DNA of 64,000 nucleotides from Sphingomonas sp. BK580 (lineage in GTDB: Bacteria; Pseudomonadota; Alphaproteobacteria; Sphingomonadales; Sphingomonadaceae), in NCBI RefSeq assembly GCF_014194975.1, contig NZ_JACIAY010000004.1, positions 124,001 through 188,000 of the forward strand, in the 5' to 3' direction. Each line of letters begins with the position of its first letter. Positions within the stretch are counted from its first letter, which is position 1. This document shows, one piece after another, positions 50,331 through 58,726 of this stretch. The notes under the pieces are model-generated. The model was not told the origin of the DNA, made no database searches, and saw nothing but the letters and a program-made list of their open reading frames with translations. Made by a program: the position numbers and the translations under genes.

Positions 50331-52666
50331 GCATCGTCGACACGGTCAAGCAGGGCGCCCAGGGCCTCGTGCAGGGCGCGATGACCAAGCTGGTCCCGCT
50401 CGCGCCCGACAGCTGGATCCCCGGCGGCGTCCCCGATCCGCTGATCCAGCACAAGCACGGGCTGATCGGCGCGGCGGTGTCGCGGCTCGACGGGCCGCTC
50501 AAGGTGAAGGGCGCGGCGCCGTTCGCGGCGGAGTTCCGCTTCGACGACATGGCCTATTGCGCGCTGGTCTACGCCACCATCGCGCGCGGGCGCATCACCG
50601 CGATCGACGCCGCCGCGGCCGAGGCGGCGCCCGGCGTGGTGCTGGTGATGTCGCACCTCAACGCGCCGCGGATGAACAAGCCGCCCGCGTTCGGCTCCAC
50701 GCCGCACGGCGTCGGCCCCGCCGACCTCCCGATCTTCCAGGACGATCGCGTCCACTGGAACGGCCAGCCGATCGTCGCGGTGCTGGCCGAGACGCAGGAG
50801 CACGCCGACCATGCCGCCGCGCTGGTCGAGGTCACGTACGTCGCCGAGCCCTCGACCACCTCGCTGGAGGGCGCCAAGGTTAACGGCATCGCGCAGGGCC
50901 TGTTCATGGGCCAGCCGCTGCTCAACGAGATCGGCGACGCGGAGGGTGCGCTGGCGCGGGCGGCGGTCAAGGTCGACGCGGTGTACCGCACGCCGCGGCA
51001 CAACCATAACCCGATCGAGCCCCACGCCGCGACGATCGCCTGGGTCGGCGACGAGCTGGTGATCCACGACGCCAGCCAGATGGTGACGCAGCAGGCGCAG
51101 ACGATCGGCGAGGTGTTCGATCTCACCCCCGAGCAGGTACGGCTGACCTCGCCCTATGTAGGCGGCGGGTTCGGCAGCAAGGGGCTGTGGGACCATCAGG
51201 TGATCGGCGCCGCCGCGGCGAAAATGGCGGGGCGCCCGGTGCGGATCGCGCTGTCGCGCGAGGGCGTGTACCGCGTCGTCGGCGGGCGGACGCTGACCGA
51301 GCAGCGCGTCGCGATCGGCGCCAGCGCGGACGGCCGGTTCGAGGCGCTGATCCACACCGGCCTGTCGGTGATGTCGCCGCACAACAACATGCCCGAGCCG
51401 TTCATCCTCGGCACCCGCGCCGGCTATGCCTGTCCCAACATCAGGCTGCAGGTGGAGGTGACGCAGATGAACATGTTGGCCAACACCTTCATGCGCGCGC
51501 CGGGCGAGGCGGTGGGCACCTTCGCGCTGGAGTCGGCGATCGACGAGCTCGCGGTGGCGCTCGCGATCGACCCGGTCGAGCTGCGGCTGCGCAACGAGCC
51601 CGAGAAGGATCCCACCACCGGGCTGCCCTTCTCGTCGCGCCACATCGACAAGGCGTGGCGCGAGGGCGCGGCGCGTTTCGGCTGGTCGGACCGCGGCGCG
51701 CCGGGGGCGCGGCGCGAGGGCGAGTGGCTGGTCGGCACCGGCTGCGCCACTGGCACCTACCCCTACTACCGCATGCCCGGTGCCGAGGCGCGGATCACGC
51801 TCCGCCGCGACGGCGACCGCGTCAGCGCGCTGGTCGAGGTAGCGGCGGCGGAGATGGGGATGGGCACCTCCACGACCACCGCGATCGTCGCCGCCGAGCG
51901 GCTCGGCCTGCCGCTCGACCGGGTCGAGGTCGCCTATGGCGACTCCGCCATCCCGGGCGCGATCATGGCGGGCGGCTCGCAGCAGACCGCGGCGATCGGT
52001 GCCGCGGTGATCGCCGCGCACAACGCGCTGGTGGCCGAGCTGCTGACGCTGGCGGGCAACGACTCACCGCTCGCCGGGCTCGCGGCCGGCGAGGTCGGCA
52101 GCGAGGACGGCGGGCTGGCCAAGCTCGACGACGCCGCGCGGCGCGAGGGCTATGCCTCGATCCTGGCGCGCGCGCAGCGCGACAGCGTCACGGTCACCAA
52201 GGCCGGCACGCCGCCGCTCGAGCTGATGCACTGGTCGATGCACTCGCACAGCGCGCTGTTCTGCGAGGTGAAGGTCAACGCGGTGACGGGCGAGACGCGG
52301 GTCAGCCGCTTCCTCGGCGCGTTCGACTGCGGGCGCATCCTCAACGCCAAGACCGCGGCGAGCCAGTTCCGCGGCGGCATCATCATGGGGCTGGGCATGG
52401 CGCTGATGGAGGAGACCCAGTTCGACGAGCGCAACGGCCGGATCATGAACCCTAGCCTCGCCGAATATCACGTGCCGGTGCACCTCGACGTGCCAGAGAT
52501 CGACGTGATCTGGACCGACATCCCCGACCCGCACACGCCGATGGGCGCGCACGGCGTCGGCGAGATCGGCATCACCGGGGTCGGCGCGGCGGTGGCCAAC
52601 GCGATCTACAACGCCACCGGCCGGCGCGTGCGCGACCTGCCGATCACGCTGGACAAACTGCTATAG
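50327..52666 (+). CDS. paoC: Aldehyde oxidoreductase molybdenum-binding subunit (PaoC-like)
   Basis: A protein of 779 residues carrying the molybdopterin cofactor. Motifs: SRLDGPLKVKGAAPFAAEF at the start of the aldehyde oxidase domain, PYVGGGFGSKG, RAPGEAVGTFALES, MGMGTSTTTAIV and the active-site Glu in HGVGEIGITGVG near the C-terminus. A long N-terminal amphipathic lead (VKQGAQGLVQGAM) is typical of PaoC-like subunits. Maturation usually needs an XdhC/PaoD-type chaperone, which is not encoded in the window. The natural substrate may be an aromatic or aliphatic aldehyde. Confidence 0.9.
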   Translation: MSIVDTVKQGAQGLVQGAMTKLVPLAPDSWIPGGVPDPLIQHKHGLIGAAVSRLDGPLKVKGAAPFAAEFRFDDMAYCALVYATIARGRITAIDAAAAEAAPGVVLVMSHLNAPRMNKPPAFGSTPHGVGPADLPIFQDDRVHWNGQPIVAVLAETQEHADHAAALVEVTYVAEPSTTSLEGAKVNGIAQGLFMGQPLLNEIGDAEGALARAAVKVDAVYRTPRHNHNPIEPHAATIAWVGDELVIHDASQMVTQQAQTIGEVFDLTPEQVRLTSPYVGGGFGSKGLWDHQVIGAAAAKMAGRPVRIALSREGVYRVVGGRTLTEQRVAIGASADGRFEALIHTGLSVMSPHNNMPEPFILGTRAGYACPNIRLQVEVTQMNMLANTFMRAPGEAVGTFALESAIDELAVALAIDPVELRLRNEPEKDPTTGLPFSSRHIDKAWREGAARFGWSDRGAPGARREGEWLVGTGCATGTYPYYRMPGAEARITLRRDGDRVSALVEVAAAEMGMGTSTTTAIVAAERLGLPLDRVEVAYGDSAIPGAIMAGGSQQTAAIGAAVIAAHNALVAELLTLAGNDSPLAGLAAGEVGSEDGGLAKLDDAARREGYASILARAQRDSVTVTKAGTPPLELMHWSMHSHSALFCEVKVNAVTGETRVSRFLGAFDCGRILNAKTAASQFRGGIIMGLGMALMEETQFDERNGRIMNPSLAEYHVPVHLDVPEIDVIWTDIPDPHTPMGAHGVGEIGITGVGAAVANAIYNATGRRVRDLPITLDKLL

Positions 52667-52734
52667 CGCGGCGGTGGGGAAAGCGCGCGGCGGCGCGCCC
52701 GGCGCGGCCCCCGCGTTCCGCTTTCTGGCGCGGC

Positions 52735-53424
52735 GTGCGGGTGAGCCTGGTCAGCTCGGCGTTCGTCTGCGCGGCGGTGGCCGCGGCGGGCTATTTCGAC
52801 CGCGACGCGGTGCACGTCTATCCGGCGGCGCCGCCGGTGCGCGACGTCGCGGTGGTCAACGTCTCGGGCGACATGGGGCTGCGCTTCCTGCTCGGCGCCT
52901 CGACCTCGCGCGGCCTGACCGAGCATCATATCGGCGTGGTCGGCATCTCCTCGCCGGTCTACTTCCGCAAGCGCCGCACCCGCGCCGAGGTCGACGCCTT
53001 CGTCGCCGACGCCGTGCGCACCGCGCTGGCGCGGACCGGCGCGCGCCGGCTGGTGGTGATGGGCCAGTCCTATGGCGCGGACATCGTCCAGACCGGCATG
53101 GCGCACCTGCCGGCCGAGCTGCGCGCGCGGGTGGCGGGGATCATCCTGGTGCTGCCGGGCGACTCGGTCTTCTATCGCGCCGACCCGACCGGCTGGGCCT
53201 ATCACGGCACGCCCGACAGCGTCGCGGTGACCACCGCGCGGACGCTGACCTGGACGCCGCTCACCTGCATCTACGGCGCCGAGGAGGACGACAGCCTGTG
53301 CCCGCTGCTCGACCTGCCCAACCTGCGCAAGGTGGCGATGCCGGGCGGGCACAACATCAACCATGATGCCGAAGGATTGCTCCGCCACGTGCTGGGGGCG
53401 GTGAGACGGGCGGATCGGCGCTGA
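52735..53424 (+). CDS. VirJ/AcvB-like periplasmic serine hydrolase
   Basis: A protein of 229 residues with an N-terminal hydrophobic anchor or signal (SLVSSAFVCAAVAAAGYF). The alpha/beta-hydrolase nucleophile motif GQSYGADIV, the acid region YGAEEDDSLCP and the His in GGHNINHD match the VirJ/C-terminal AcvB family, whose members hydrolyse lysyl-phosphatidylglycerol in the envelope. The neighbour responsible for lysyl-lipid synthesis is not present here. The GTG start is weakly supported. The gene follows paoC by 68 bases on the same strand. Confidence 0.82.
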   Translation: MRVSLVSSAFVCAAVAAAGYFDRDAVHVYPAAPPVRDVAVVNVSGDMGLRFLLGASTSRGLTEHHIGVVGISSPVYFRKRRTRAEVDAFVADAVRTALARTGARRLVVMGQSYGADIVQTGMAHLPAELRARVAGIILVLPGDSVFYRADPTGWAYHGTPDSVAVTTARTLTWTPLTCIYGAEEDDSLCPLLDLPNLRKVAMPGGHNINHDAEGLLRHVLGAVRRADRR

Positions 53425-53452
53425 CGGCGAGGGTGCGCGAGGTCGCGTCGAG

Positions 53453-53590
53453 ATCCTCCCCGGCATGGGGAGGGGGACCGCCCGGCGCAGCCGGGTGGTG
53501 GAGGGGGGTGGCCCCAAATGACCGGTCCGTGCGCGGGGAGCCCCCTCCGTCAGCGCTGACGCGCTGCCACTTCCCCGCGAGCGGGGGGAT
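53453..53590. repeat. Long imperfect inverted-repeat element, 138 bp
   Basis: The left half (CTCCCCGGCATGGGGAGG then a CCGGCGCAGCCGG stem) and the right half (CCCCCTCCGTCAGCGCTGA then CCCCGCGAGCGGGG) form a large dyad. The ends read ATCCTCCCC and GGGGGGAT. It lies between the convergent VirJ-like and outer-membrane efflux genes. It resembles repeats found in gaps of sphingomonad genomes (from memory, not checked) and may also act as a terminator. Confidence 0.6.
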
Positions 53591-53599
53591 TGGCGAGCG

Positions 53600-55021
53600 T
53601 CACACCTCCCAGCCGCCGCCGAGCGCGAGGAACAGCTGGACCTGGTCCGCCGCGAGCCGGCTGTCCGCCGCGGCGAGCGTCTGCTCGGTGCCGATCAGCG
53701 TGCGTTGCGCGTCGAGCACCGGCAGGAAGCCGGTCCGCCCCGCGGTGAACAGCCGCTCCGAGTCGCTCGCCGCCCGCGCCGCCTGCGCGCGCGCCTGTGC
53801 CAGCGCCGCCCGGCGGTCGAGGTCGCGCGCGTAGACGGTCAGCGCGGTCTCGGTCTCGCGCAACGCGCCGAGCACGACGCCGTCGAAGCTGGCCGTCGCG
53901 GCGTCGGTCTCGGCCTCCGCGCCCGCGATCCGCGCCCGCACGCGGCGGCGATTGGGGAACTCCCAGCTGATCAGCGGGCCGAGCGAGAACTTATAGGTGT
54001 CGCTCGCGAGCGCGTTGCGCAGCAGCCCGACCGAGCCCGCCGAGGCGCCGAGCGTCACGCGTGGGTACAGTGCCGCCTCGGCCACGCCGATCCGCGCGGT
54101 GGCGGCGTGGAGCAGCAGCTCGGCGCGGCGCACGTCGGGGCGGCGGCGCAGCAGCGCGGCGCCGTCGCCGATCGGGATCGGGCGGTCGAGCCGGGGCTCG
54201 AGCGCGCAGGCGGCGACGTCGCGGTCGAACTCGGCCGGGGGGCGGCCGGTGAGCGTGGCCAGGCGGAACAGCGCCACCTGTCGCGCCGCGAGCAGCGTCG
54301 GCAGCGTCGCGCGGACCTGCTCCTCCTGCGCGCGGGAACGGGTGGCGTCGAGCGAGATGCCGCGCCCGGCGCGCACCAGCCGCTGCGTCAGCGCGGTGGT
54401 GCGCTGCTGCAGTGCCAGCGCGCGCTGCGCCACGCCGATCTCGCGTCCCGCGGCGCAGGCGTCGACATAGGCGCGCGTCGTGTCGGCCACCACGGTGACC
54501 TTCACCGCGTCATAGGCGGCGCGCGTCGCGGCGACGTCGGCGGTCGAGGCCTCGACCGCGCGGCGCACCTGACCGGCGAGGTCGAGCTGGTAGGAGACGC
54601 CGACCCGGCCCGCATAGACCGGGGCGGAGGGGAGTGCCGCGCCGGGCAACAGCTCCTCCTCGGCCGAGCGCTGCGCGTAGCCCGGCGCGACCTCGACCTG
54701 GGTCTGCGGCGTGCGGTCGGTCGCGGCGAGGTCGAGCGCGGCGCGGGCGCGCGCGATATTGGCGTCGGCGACGCGCAGGTCGGTGTTGTGCGCGATCGCC
54801 GCGGTGACGAGCCGGTCGAGCAGCGGGTCCTGGTACAGACGCCACCAATGGTCGGGCAGCGGCGCCGGCGCGTAGGCGGCGGCATCGCCCGAGACGAACG
54901 CGCCGGTCGCGCTCGGCCGCTCGATCACCGCGCTGGCGGGCCGGTGATACTCCGGACCGGCCGCGGCGCAGCCGGCGAGCAGCGCCGCGAGCAGCGCGGG
55001 GGCGAGGCGCCGCGGGCTCAC
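53600..55021 (-). CDS. Outer-membrane efflux lipoprotein (NodT/RND type)
   Basis: A protein of 473 residues. The lipoprotein signal LLAALLAGC puts its Cys at about 18. Two outer-membrane-efflux repeats follow, with long coiled-coil helices (AIAHNTDLRVADANIARARAA; ASFDGVVLGALRETETALTV). Family phrases: GPEYHRPASAVI at the start and RRRPDVRRAELLLHAATARIG in the middle. It forms the TolC-like exit channel for the HlyD/FUSC pump encoded upstream. GTG start, overlapping the HlyD stop by four bases. Confidence 0.9.
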   Translation of the reverse strand: MSPRRLAPALLAALLAGCAAAGPEYHRPASAVIERPSATGAFVSGDAAAYAPAPLPDHWWRLYQDPLLDRLVTAAIAHNTDLRVADANIARARAALDLAATDRTPQTQVEVAPGYAQRSAEEELLPGAALPSAPVYAGRVGVSYQLDLAGQVRRAVEASTADVAATRAAYDAVKVTVVADTTRAYVDACAAGREIGVAQRALALQQRTTALTQRLVRAGRGISLDATRSRAQEEQVRATLPTLLAARQVALFRLATLTGRPPAEFDRDVAACALEPRLDRPIPIGDGAALLRRRPDVRRAELLLHAATARIGVAEAALYPRVTLGASAGSVGLLRNALASDTYKFSLGPLISWEFPNRRRVRARIAGAEAETDAATASFDGVVLGALRETETALTVYARDLDRRAALAQARAQAARAASDSERLFTAGRTGFLPVLDAQRTLIGTEQTLAAADSRLAADQVQLFLALGGGWEV

Positions 55022-55911
55022 GCGCGATGCTCCCGTGCGGCGACGGCGGGAGCCGGGGGCACCACCTCCACCGTGGCGGTGCGCCCGACCACGAGCGACG
55101 TGCCGGCGGGCAGTCGGTCGATCGTGACCCGCACCGGGATGCGCTGTGCCAGCCGCACCCAGCTGAAGGTCGGGTTGACGTTGGCGAGCAGATTGGCGCC
55201 GGCGCTGCGGTCGCGGTCCTCGATCCCGCCGGCGATGCTCTGGACATGGCCGGCGAGCGCGCCGTCGTCGCCCATCAGCCGCACCCGCACCGCGTCGCCG
55301 ACGTGGATGCGCGGCAGCTTGGTCTCCTCGAAATAGCCGATCACGTGGAGCGAGGCGCGGTCGATGATCGCGAAGGCGGGATGGCCCGCGCTGGCATAGT
55401 CGCCGGGGCGCAGGTCCAGGTTGGTCACGGTGCCCGCCACGCCCGCGCGCACCAGCGTCCGCGCGAGGTTGAGCTCGGCGGTGTCGAGCGCGACGCGCGC
55501 CTGCGCCAGCGTCGCCTCGAGCTGCGCGACCCTGGCGAGGCTCTGCTCGCGCACCTCGCCCGCGACCAGCTCGCCGAGTTCGCGGTCGCGCCGCGCCTCG
55601 CGCCGCGCCTGCGCGAGCTGGACCTGCTGCGCCGCGATCGCCGCGCGCGCCTGCGCCACCGCGAGCCGGTAGCGCGGCCGGTCAACCTCGAACAGCGGCG
55701 TCCCCGCCGCGACCGGCTGGTTGTCGCGCACGAACACCTGCGTGACGAGCCCTGACACGTCGGGGGCGACTTGGACCACGTCGGCGCGCACGCGGCCGTC
55801 GCGCGTCCACGGTTCCTCCTCATAGTGGATCCACAGCCGCTGCGCCGCGGGACAGGCGACGGCGACCACGACCAGCGTCACGGCGACGCGGAGGATGACG
55901 ATCTTTCTCAT
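55018..55911 (-). CDS. HlyD-family periplasmic adaptor (AaeA-like)
   Basis: A protein of 297 residues. An N-terminal anchor helix (ILRVAVTLVVVAVACPA) is followed by a lipoyl-like domain (VRADVVQVAPDVSGLVTQVFV), a coiled-coil hairpin rich in Ala/Arg/Gln (about 85-150), and a second lipoyl half with beta-barrel (AGTVTNLDLRPGDYASAG). It links the inner-membrane FUSC protein with the outer-membrane channel. It lies five bases after the DUF1656 gene. The layout is that of aromatic-acid efflux (Aae-type) pumps. Confidence 0.9.
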   Translation of the reverse strand: MRKIVILRVAVTLVVVAVACPAAQRLWIHYEEEPWTRDGRVRADVVQVAPDVSGLVTQVFVRDNQPVAAGTPLFEVDRPRYRLAVAQARAAIAAQQVQLAQARREARRDRELGELVAGEVREQSLARVAQLEATLAQARVALDTAELNLARTLVRAGVAGTVTNLDLRPGDYASAGHPAFAIIDRASLHVIGYFEETKLPRIHVGDAVRVRLMGDDGALAGHVQSIAGGIEDRDRSAGANLLANVNPTFSWVRLAQRIPVRVTIDRLPAGTSLVVGRTATVEVVPPAPAVAAREHRA

Positions 55912-55916
55912 GATTC

Positions 55917-56141
55917 CTAGCCGAAGACAGCGGCGGGCGCGGTGCCGCCGAGGAGCGCGGCGCAGCCGGCCCAGAGGATGACGGTGAGCGCGACGTCGAA
56001 CAGCCCGCGGTGCCAGACGAAGCGGTAGAGGCCGAGCCGCGCCAGCGCCCAGCCGATCGTCTCCGCGGCGACGAAGGCCAGCACCGCGGCGAGCAGCAGC
56101 GGGTGGACGTACACGCCCGCGAGGTCGATCTCGCCGTTCAT
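55917..56141 (-). CDS. DUF1656 small membrane protein of efflux pump
   Basis: A protein of 74 residues with two membrane helices. GEIDLAGVYVHPLLLAAVLA and LGLYRFVWHRGLFDVAL match DUF1656 (AaeX-like). Its role in Aae-type pumps is unclear. The ATG overlaps the FUSC stop by four bases and the HlyD gene follows by five bases. Confidence 0.88.
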   Translation of the reverse strand: MNGEIDLAGVYVHPLLLAAVLAFVAAETIGWALARLGLYRFVWHRGLFDVALTVILWAGCAALLGGTAPAAVFG

Positions 56142-58132
56142 GCCGCCGCCCTCGCGTGGTCGAGCTCGCGCGCGGCGGGGAAGAAGTTGCGGCGCAGTCC
56201 GGTAAGCGCGGCCAGCCGGTCGCGCGGGGCGGGCACCTCCGCCAGCGCCGTCGCGATCGCCGCGTCGAGGCGTGCGAGCAGCGCCGCCTCGGGCGCGGCC
56301 ACGTCGCCGCGGGCGCGCGCGCGGTAATGCGCGGCGACGTCGGCGCGCAGCGCGGCGAGCGAGTCGTCGTTGGCGGGGGCGAGCTGCGCGATGTTCACCC
56401 CGACGCGGAGTTCGCGCAGCGCGGCCATGCCGGCGTCGCGGTCGCCCTGCTCGAGGTCGCCGACGCGCGCGCCGAGCAGCCCGACGCGGTCGAGCATGCG
56501 GCTCCGCCACGCCGGCAGCGGCGCGCGGCCGGGGTGCGCGGCCAGCTCGGCGAGCTCGCGCCAGCCGGCGCGGCGCAGCCGGCGCAGCGCGGCGCCCGCG
56601 CCGAGGCTGCGGCACAGCCGCGTCGCCACCATCGCCGCGGCGACCCCGGCGAGCTGCGCGACGCTGCCGTTGAAGAAGCCGGCCGCGTCGGCGGTGAAGC
56701 TGTTGGTCAGCGCGAGCCCGCCCGCGAACCCGATCAGCAAGGGCATCATCCGCCCGTACCAGCGCGGCAGCGCCATCAGCACGCCGGGCACCAGCAGCGC
56801 CGGCGCGAGCAGCAGCGCGAGCGTCTCGAAGCTGTGCACCAGCGGCAGCAGCGCGAAGAGGTACAGCGCGACCAAGGGCAGCGACGCGACCGTCCAGATC
56901 AGGAAGCCGCGCTGCGCCGGCACCGGATCGTCCATCGTGGCGAAGAAGCAGCACACCACCGCCGCGATCATCGCCGCGACCGCGCCCTCGGGCCAGGCGG
57001 CCATGATCCAGAAGCCGCAGCAGGCGAGAATCGCGGCGAAGGTGGCGACGGCGGAGAGCAGCGCGAGCGGCAGGTCGCGGTGGAGCGGTCGCCGTCGCCG
57101 TTCGCTCAGCAGCGCACGCACGCGCTCCAGCGGCGCGGCGCCGGGATCGATCGCCTGCGCCGCGACCAGTCGCGCGGTGTCGAGTGCCTCGACCAGCTCG
57201 CGCAGCCGGTCGAGCAGGTTGGCGATCAGCAGCTCGCGCCAGTCCGCGGGCGTCAGCGCCGCGGCGAGCGCGTCGACGCGCGCGGCCAGGCTGGCCGGGT
57301 CGTGCGCGCCCGCGTCGCTCGCCCAGGCGCGGACGTCCTCGACCAGCGCGGCCACGTCGGCGGGCACCTCGCCCTCGACGGCGATGGCGCGGAGCCGGTC
57401 CTCGACCGCGGAGACGAGCGGCAGCAGCAGCACGAAACGGTCCTGCAGCGCGCTCAGCAGCGCGCGGGTGGGGCGCGCGGCGGCGGTGTCGAACGGGACA
57501 TGAGTCGCCATGACGTGCAGCTCGGTGACGTCGCCGGCGAGACGACGGCGCTCCTGGTCGGCGCGCTCCGTCGGTACGGGGGCTAACGCGTCGGCGATCC
57601 AGCGCTCGGCCTCGGCCAGCAGCGTTCGCACGCGCGCACCGAGCAGCGCGGTGACGCTGCGCGGCCATACCGCGGCATGGACGAGTGCGGCGCAGGTCAC
57701 GCCGATGCCGATCTCCTGCGCGCGCAGCACCGCGACGTCGAAGATCGCCTCGGGATGGCCCACAGTAGGGAAGCCGACCAGCGCCGCGGTATAGCCCGCC
57801 AGCATGAAGAGGTAGGAGCGCGGCGTGCGATCGAGCAGCGAGACGAACTGGCACGTCGCCACCCAGCCGGCGAGCGCGAGCGAGAGCAGCAGCGGGGCGT
57901 CCACCAGCAGCGGCACCATCACCACCGCCGCGCTCGCGCCGACGAGCGTGCCGAGCAGGCGGAACACCGCCTTGGAGCGGACCGCACCGCTCAGCGGCTG
58001 GCTGGTGATATAGACGGTCGCCATCGCCCAGAACGGGCGCTCGAGCCCCAGCGCGAACGAGACGTACAGCGCCAGCATCGCCGCGGCGAAGCAATTGGCC
58101 GAGAACACGACCTCGCGCGGACCCACGCGCAT
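56138..58132 (-). CDS. FUSC-family inner-membrane efflux protein (AaeB-like)
   Basis: A protein of 664 residues with two membrane blocks of about five to six helices each (residues 15-165 and 365-500) separated by a cytoplasmic helical domain and followed by a C-terminal one. Family signs: RPFWAMATVYITSQPLSGAV, RLLGTLVGASAAVVMVPL, PRSYLFMLAGYTAALVGFP and FFATMDDPVPAQRGFLIW. These proteins expel aromatic acids. It is four bases downstream of the MarR gene. The chosen ATG removes an unlikely basic leader of 35 residues. Confidence 0.9.
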   Translation of the reverse strand: MRVGPREVVFSANCFAAAMLALYVSFALGLERPFWAMATVYITSQPLSGAVRSKAVFRLLGTLVGASAAVVMVPLLVDAPLLLSLALAGWVATCQFVSLLDRTPRSYLFMLAGYTAALVGFPTVGHPEAIFDVAVLRAQEIGIGVTCAALVHAAVWPRSVTALLGARVRTLLAEAERWIADALAPVPTERADQERRRLAGDVTELHVMATHVPFDTAAARPTRALLSALQDRFVLLLPLVSAVEDRLRAIAVEGEVPADVAALVEDVRAWASDAGAHDPASLAARVDALAAALTPADWRELLIANLLDRLRELVEALDTARLVAAQAIDPGAAPLERVRALLSERRRRPLHRDLPLALLSAVATFAAILACCGFWIMAAWPEGAVAAMIAAVVCCFFATMDDPVPAQRGFLIWTVASLPLVALYLFALLPLVHSFETLALLLAPALLVPGVLMALPRWYGRMMPLLIGFAGGLALTNSFTADAAGFFNGSVAQLAGVAAAMVATRLCRSLGAGAALRRLRRAGWRELAELAAHPGRAPLPAWRSRMLDRVGLLGARVGDLEQGDRDAGMAALRELRVGVNIAQLAPANDDSLAALRADVAAHYRARARGDVAAPEAALLARLDAAIATALAEVPAPRDRLAALTGLRRNFFPAARELDHARAAA

Positions 58133-58136
58133 CGGA

Positions 58137-58589
58137 TCAGGCCGCGTCGGCCGCGGCCAGCGCCTGGGCGAGCCGCTCGAGCACCTTGCTCGCCACCGCG
58201 ACCTCGGCAGGAGCGATCCCGGCGAACAGCGCGGCACGGATCTCGGCCGAGCGCGCCTCCGCCGCGGCGGCCAGCGCGCGGCCCGCGTCGGTGAGGTGGA
58301 GCGTCTTGGCGCGCTTGTCGGCGGGATCGGGGCGGCGTTCGGCGAGCCGCGCGCGCTCGATCTGGTCGAGCATCGGGACGACCGTGGGCGGCTCGACGCC
58401 GAGCTGCTCGGCCAGGGCGCCCTGGCGTACGCCGTCCTCCATCCGCCCGAGCAGCATCACGGCCAGCGCGGAGGAGTGCGACAGCGAGAGGTCCGCGAGT
58501 TCGCGGTCGAGATGGCGCCGGTAGGCACGTGCCAGCGGCACGAGCAACGTGGTGAGCTGACGCTCGGGCGGGAACGACTCGACGGGCAC
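58137..58589 (-). CDS. MarR-family regulator of the efflux operon
   Basis: A protein of 150 residues with the MarR winged helix: SALAVMLLGRMEDG, RQGALAEQLGVEPPTVVPMLDQIERARLAERRPDPADKRAKTLHLTDAG. MarR proteins usually repress nearby pumps and let go when bound by phenolic compounds. Its own promoter region has a near-perfect 14-base palindrome a few bases before the start, so it probably represses itself together with the pump. It is the first gene of the operon. The start is GTG. Confidence 0.9.
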   Translation of the reverse strand: MPVESFPPERQLTTLLVPLARAYRRHLDRELADLSLSHSSALAVMLLGRMEDGVRQGALAEQLGVEPPTVVPMLDQIERARLAERRPDPADKRAKTLHLTDAGRALAAAAEARSAEIRAALFAGIAPAEVAVASKVLERLAQALAAADAA

Positions 58590-58595
58590 TTCGGT

Positions 58596-58609
58596 TAGTT
58601 AGCTATCTA
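58596..58609. promoter_or_regulatory. Probable MarR operator TAGTTAGCTATCTA
   Basis: TAGTTAGCTATCTA is symmetric at 12 of 14 positions. It begins seven bases upstream of the MarR start codon, overlapping the expected promoter and ribosome-binding region. Size, symmetry and place fit a MarR operator. Confidence 0.6.
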
Positions 58610-58726
58610 TCGACCTTTCTTCAAGTGATGCGGGGCGTTCGTGAGAGCCTCTTTGCCTCGAGCCCGTCGCGCGCCACCGGCCATCGCCGATGACGCGCGG
58701 TGCTATTCTCGCCGCGTGAGTGACCG

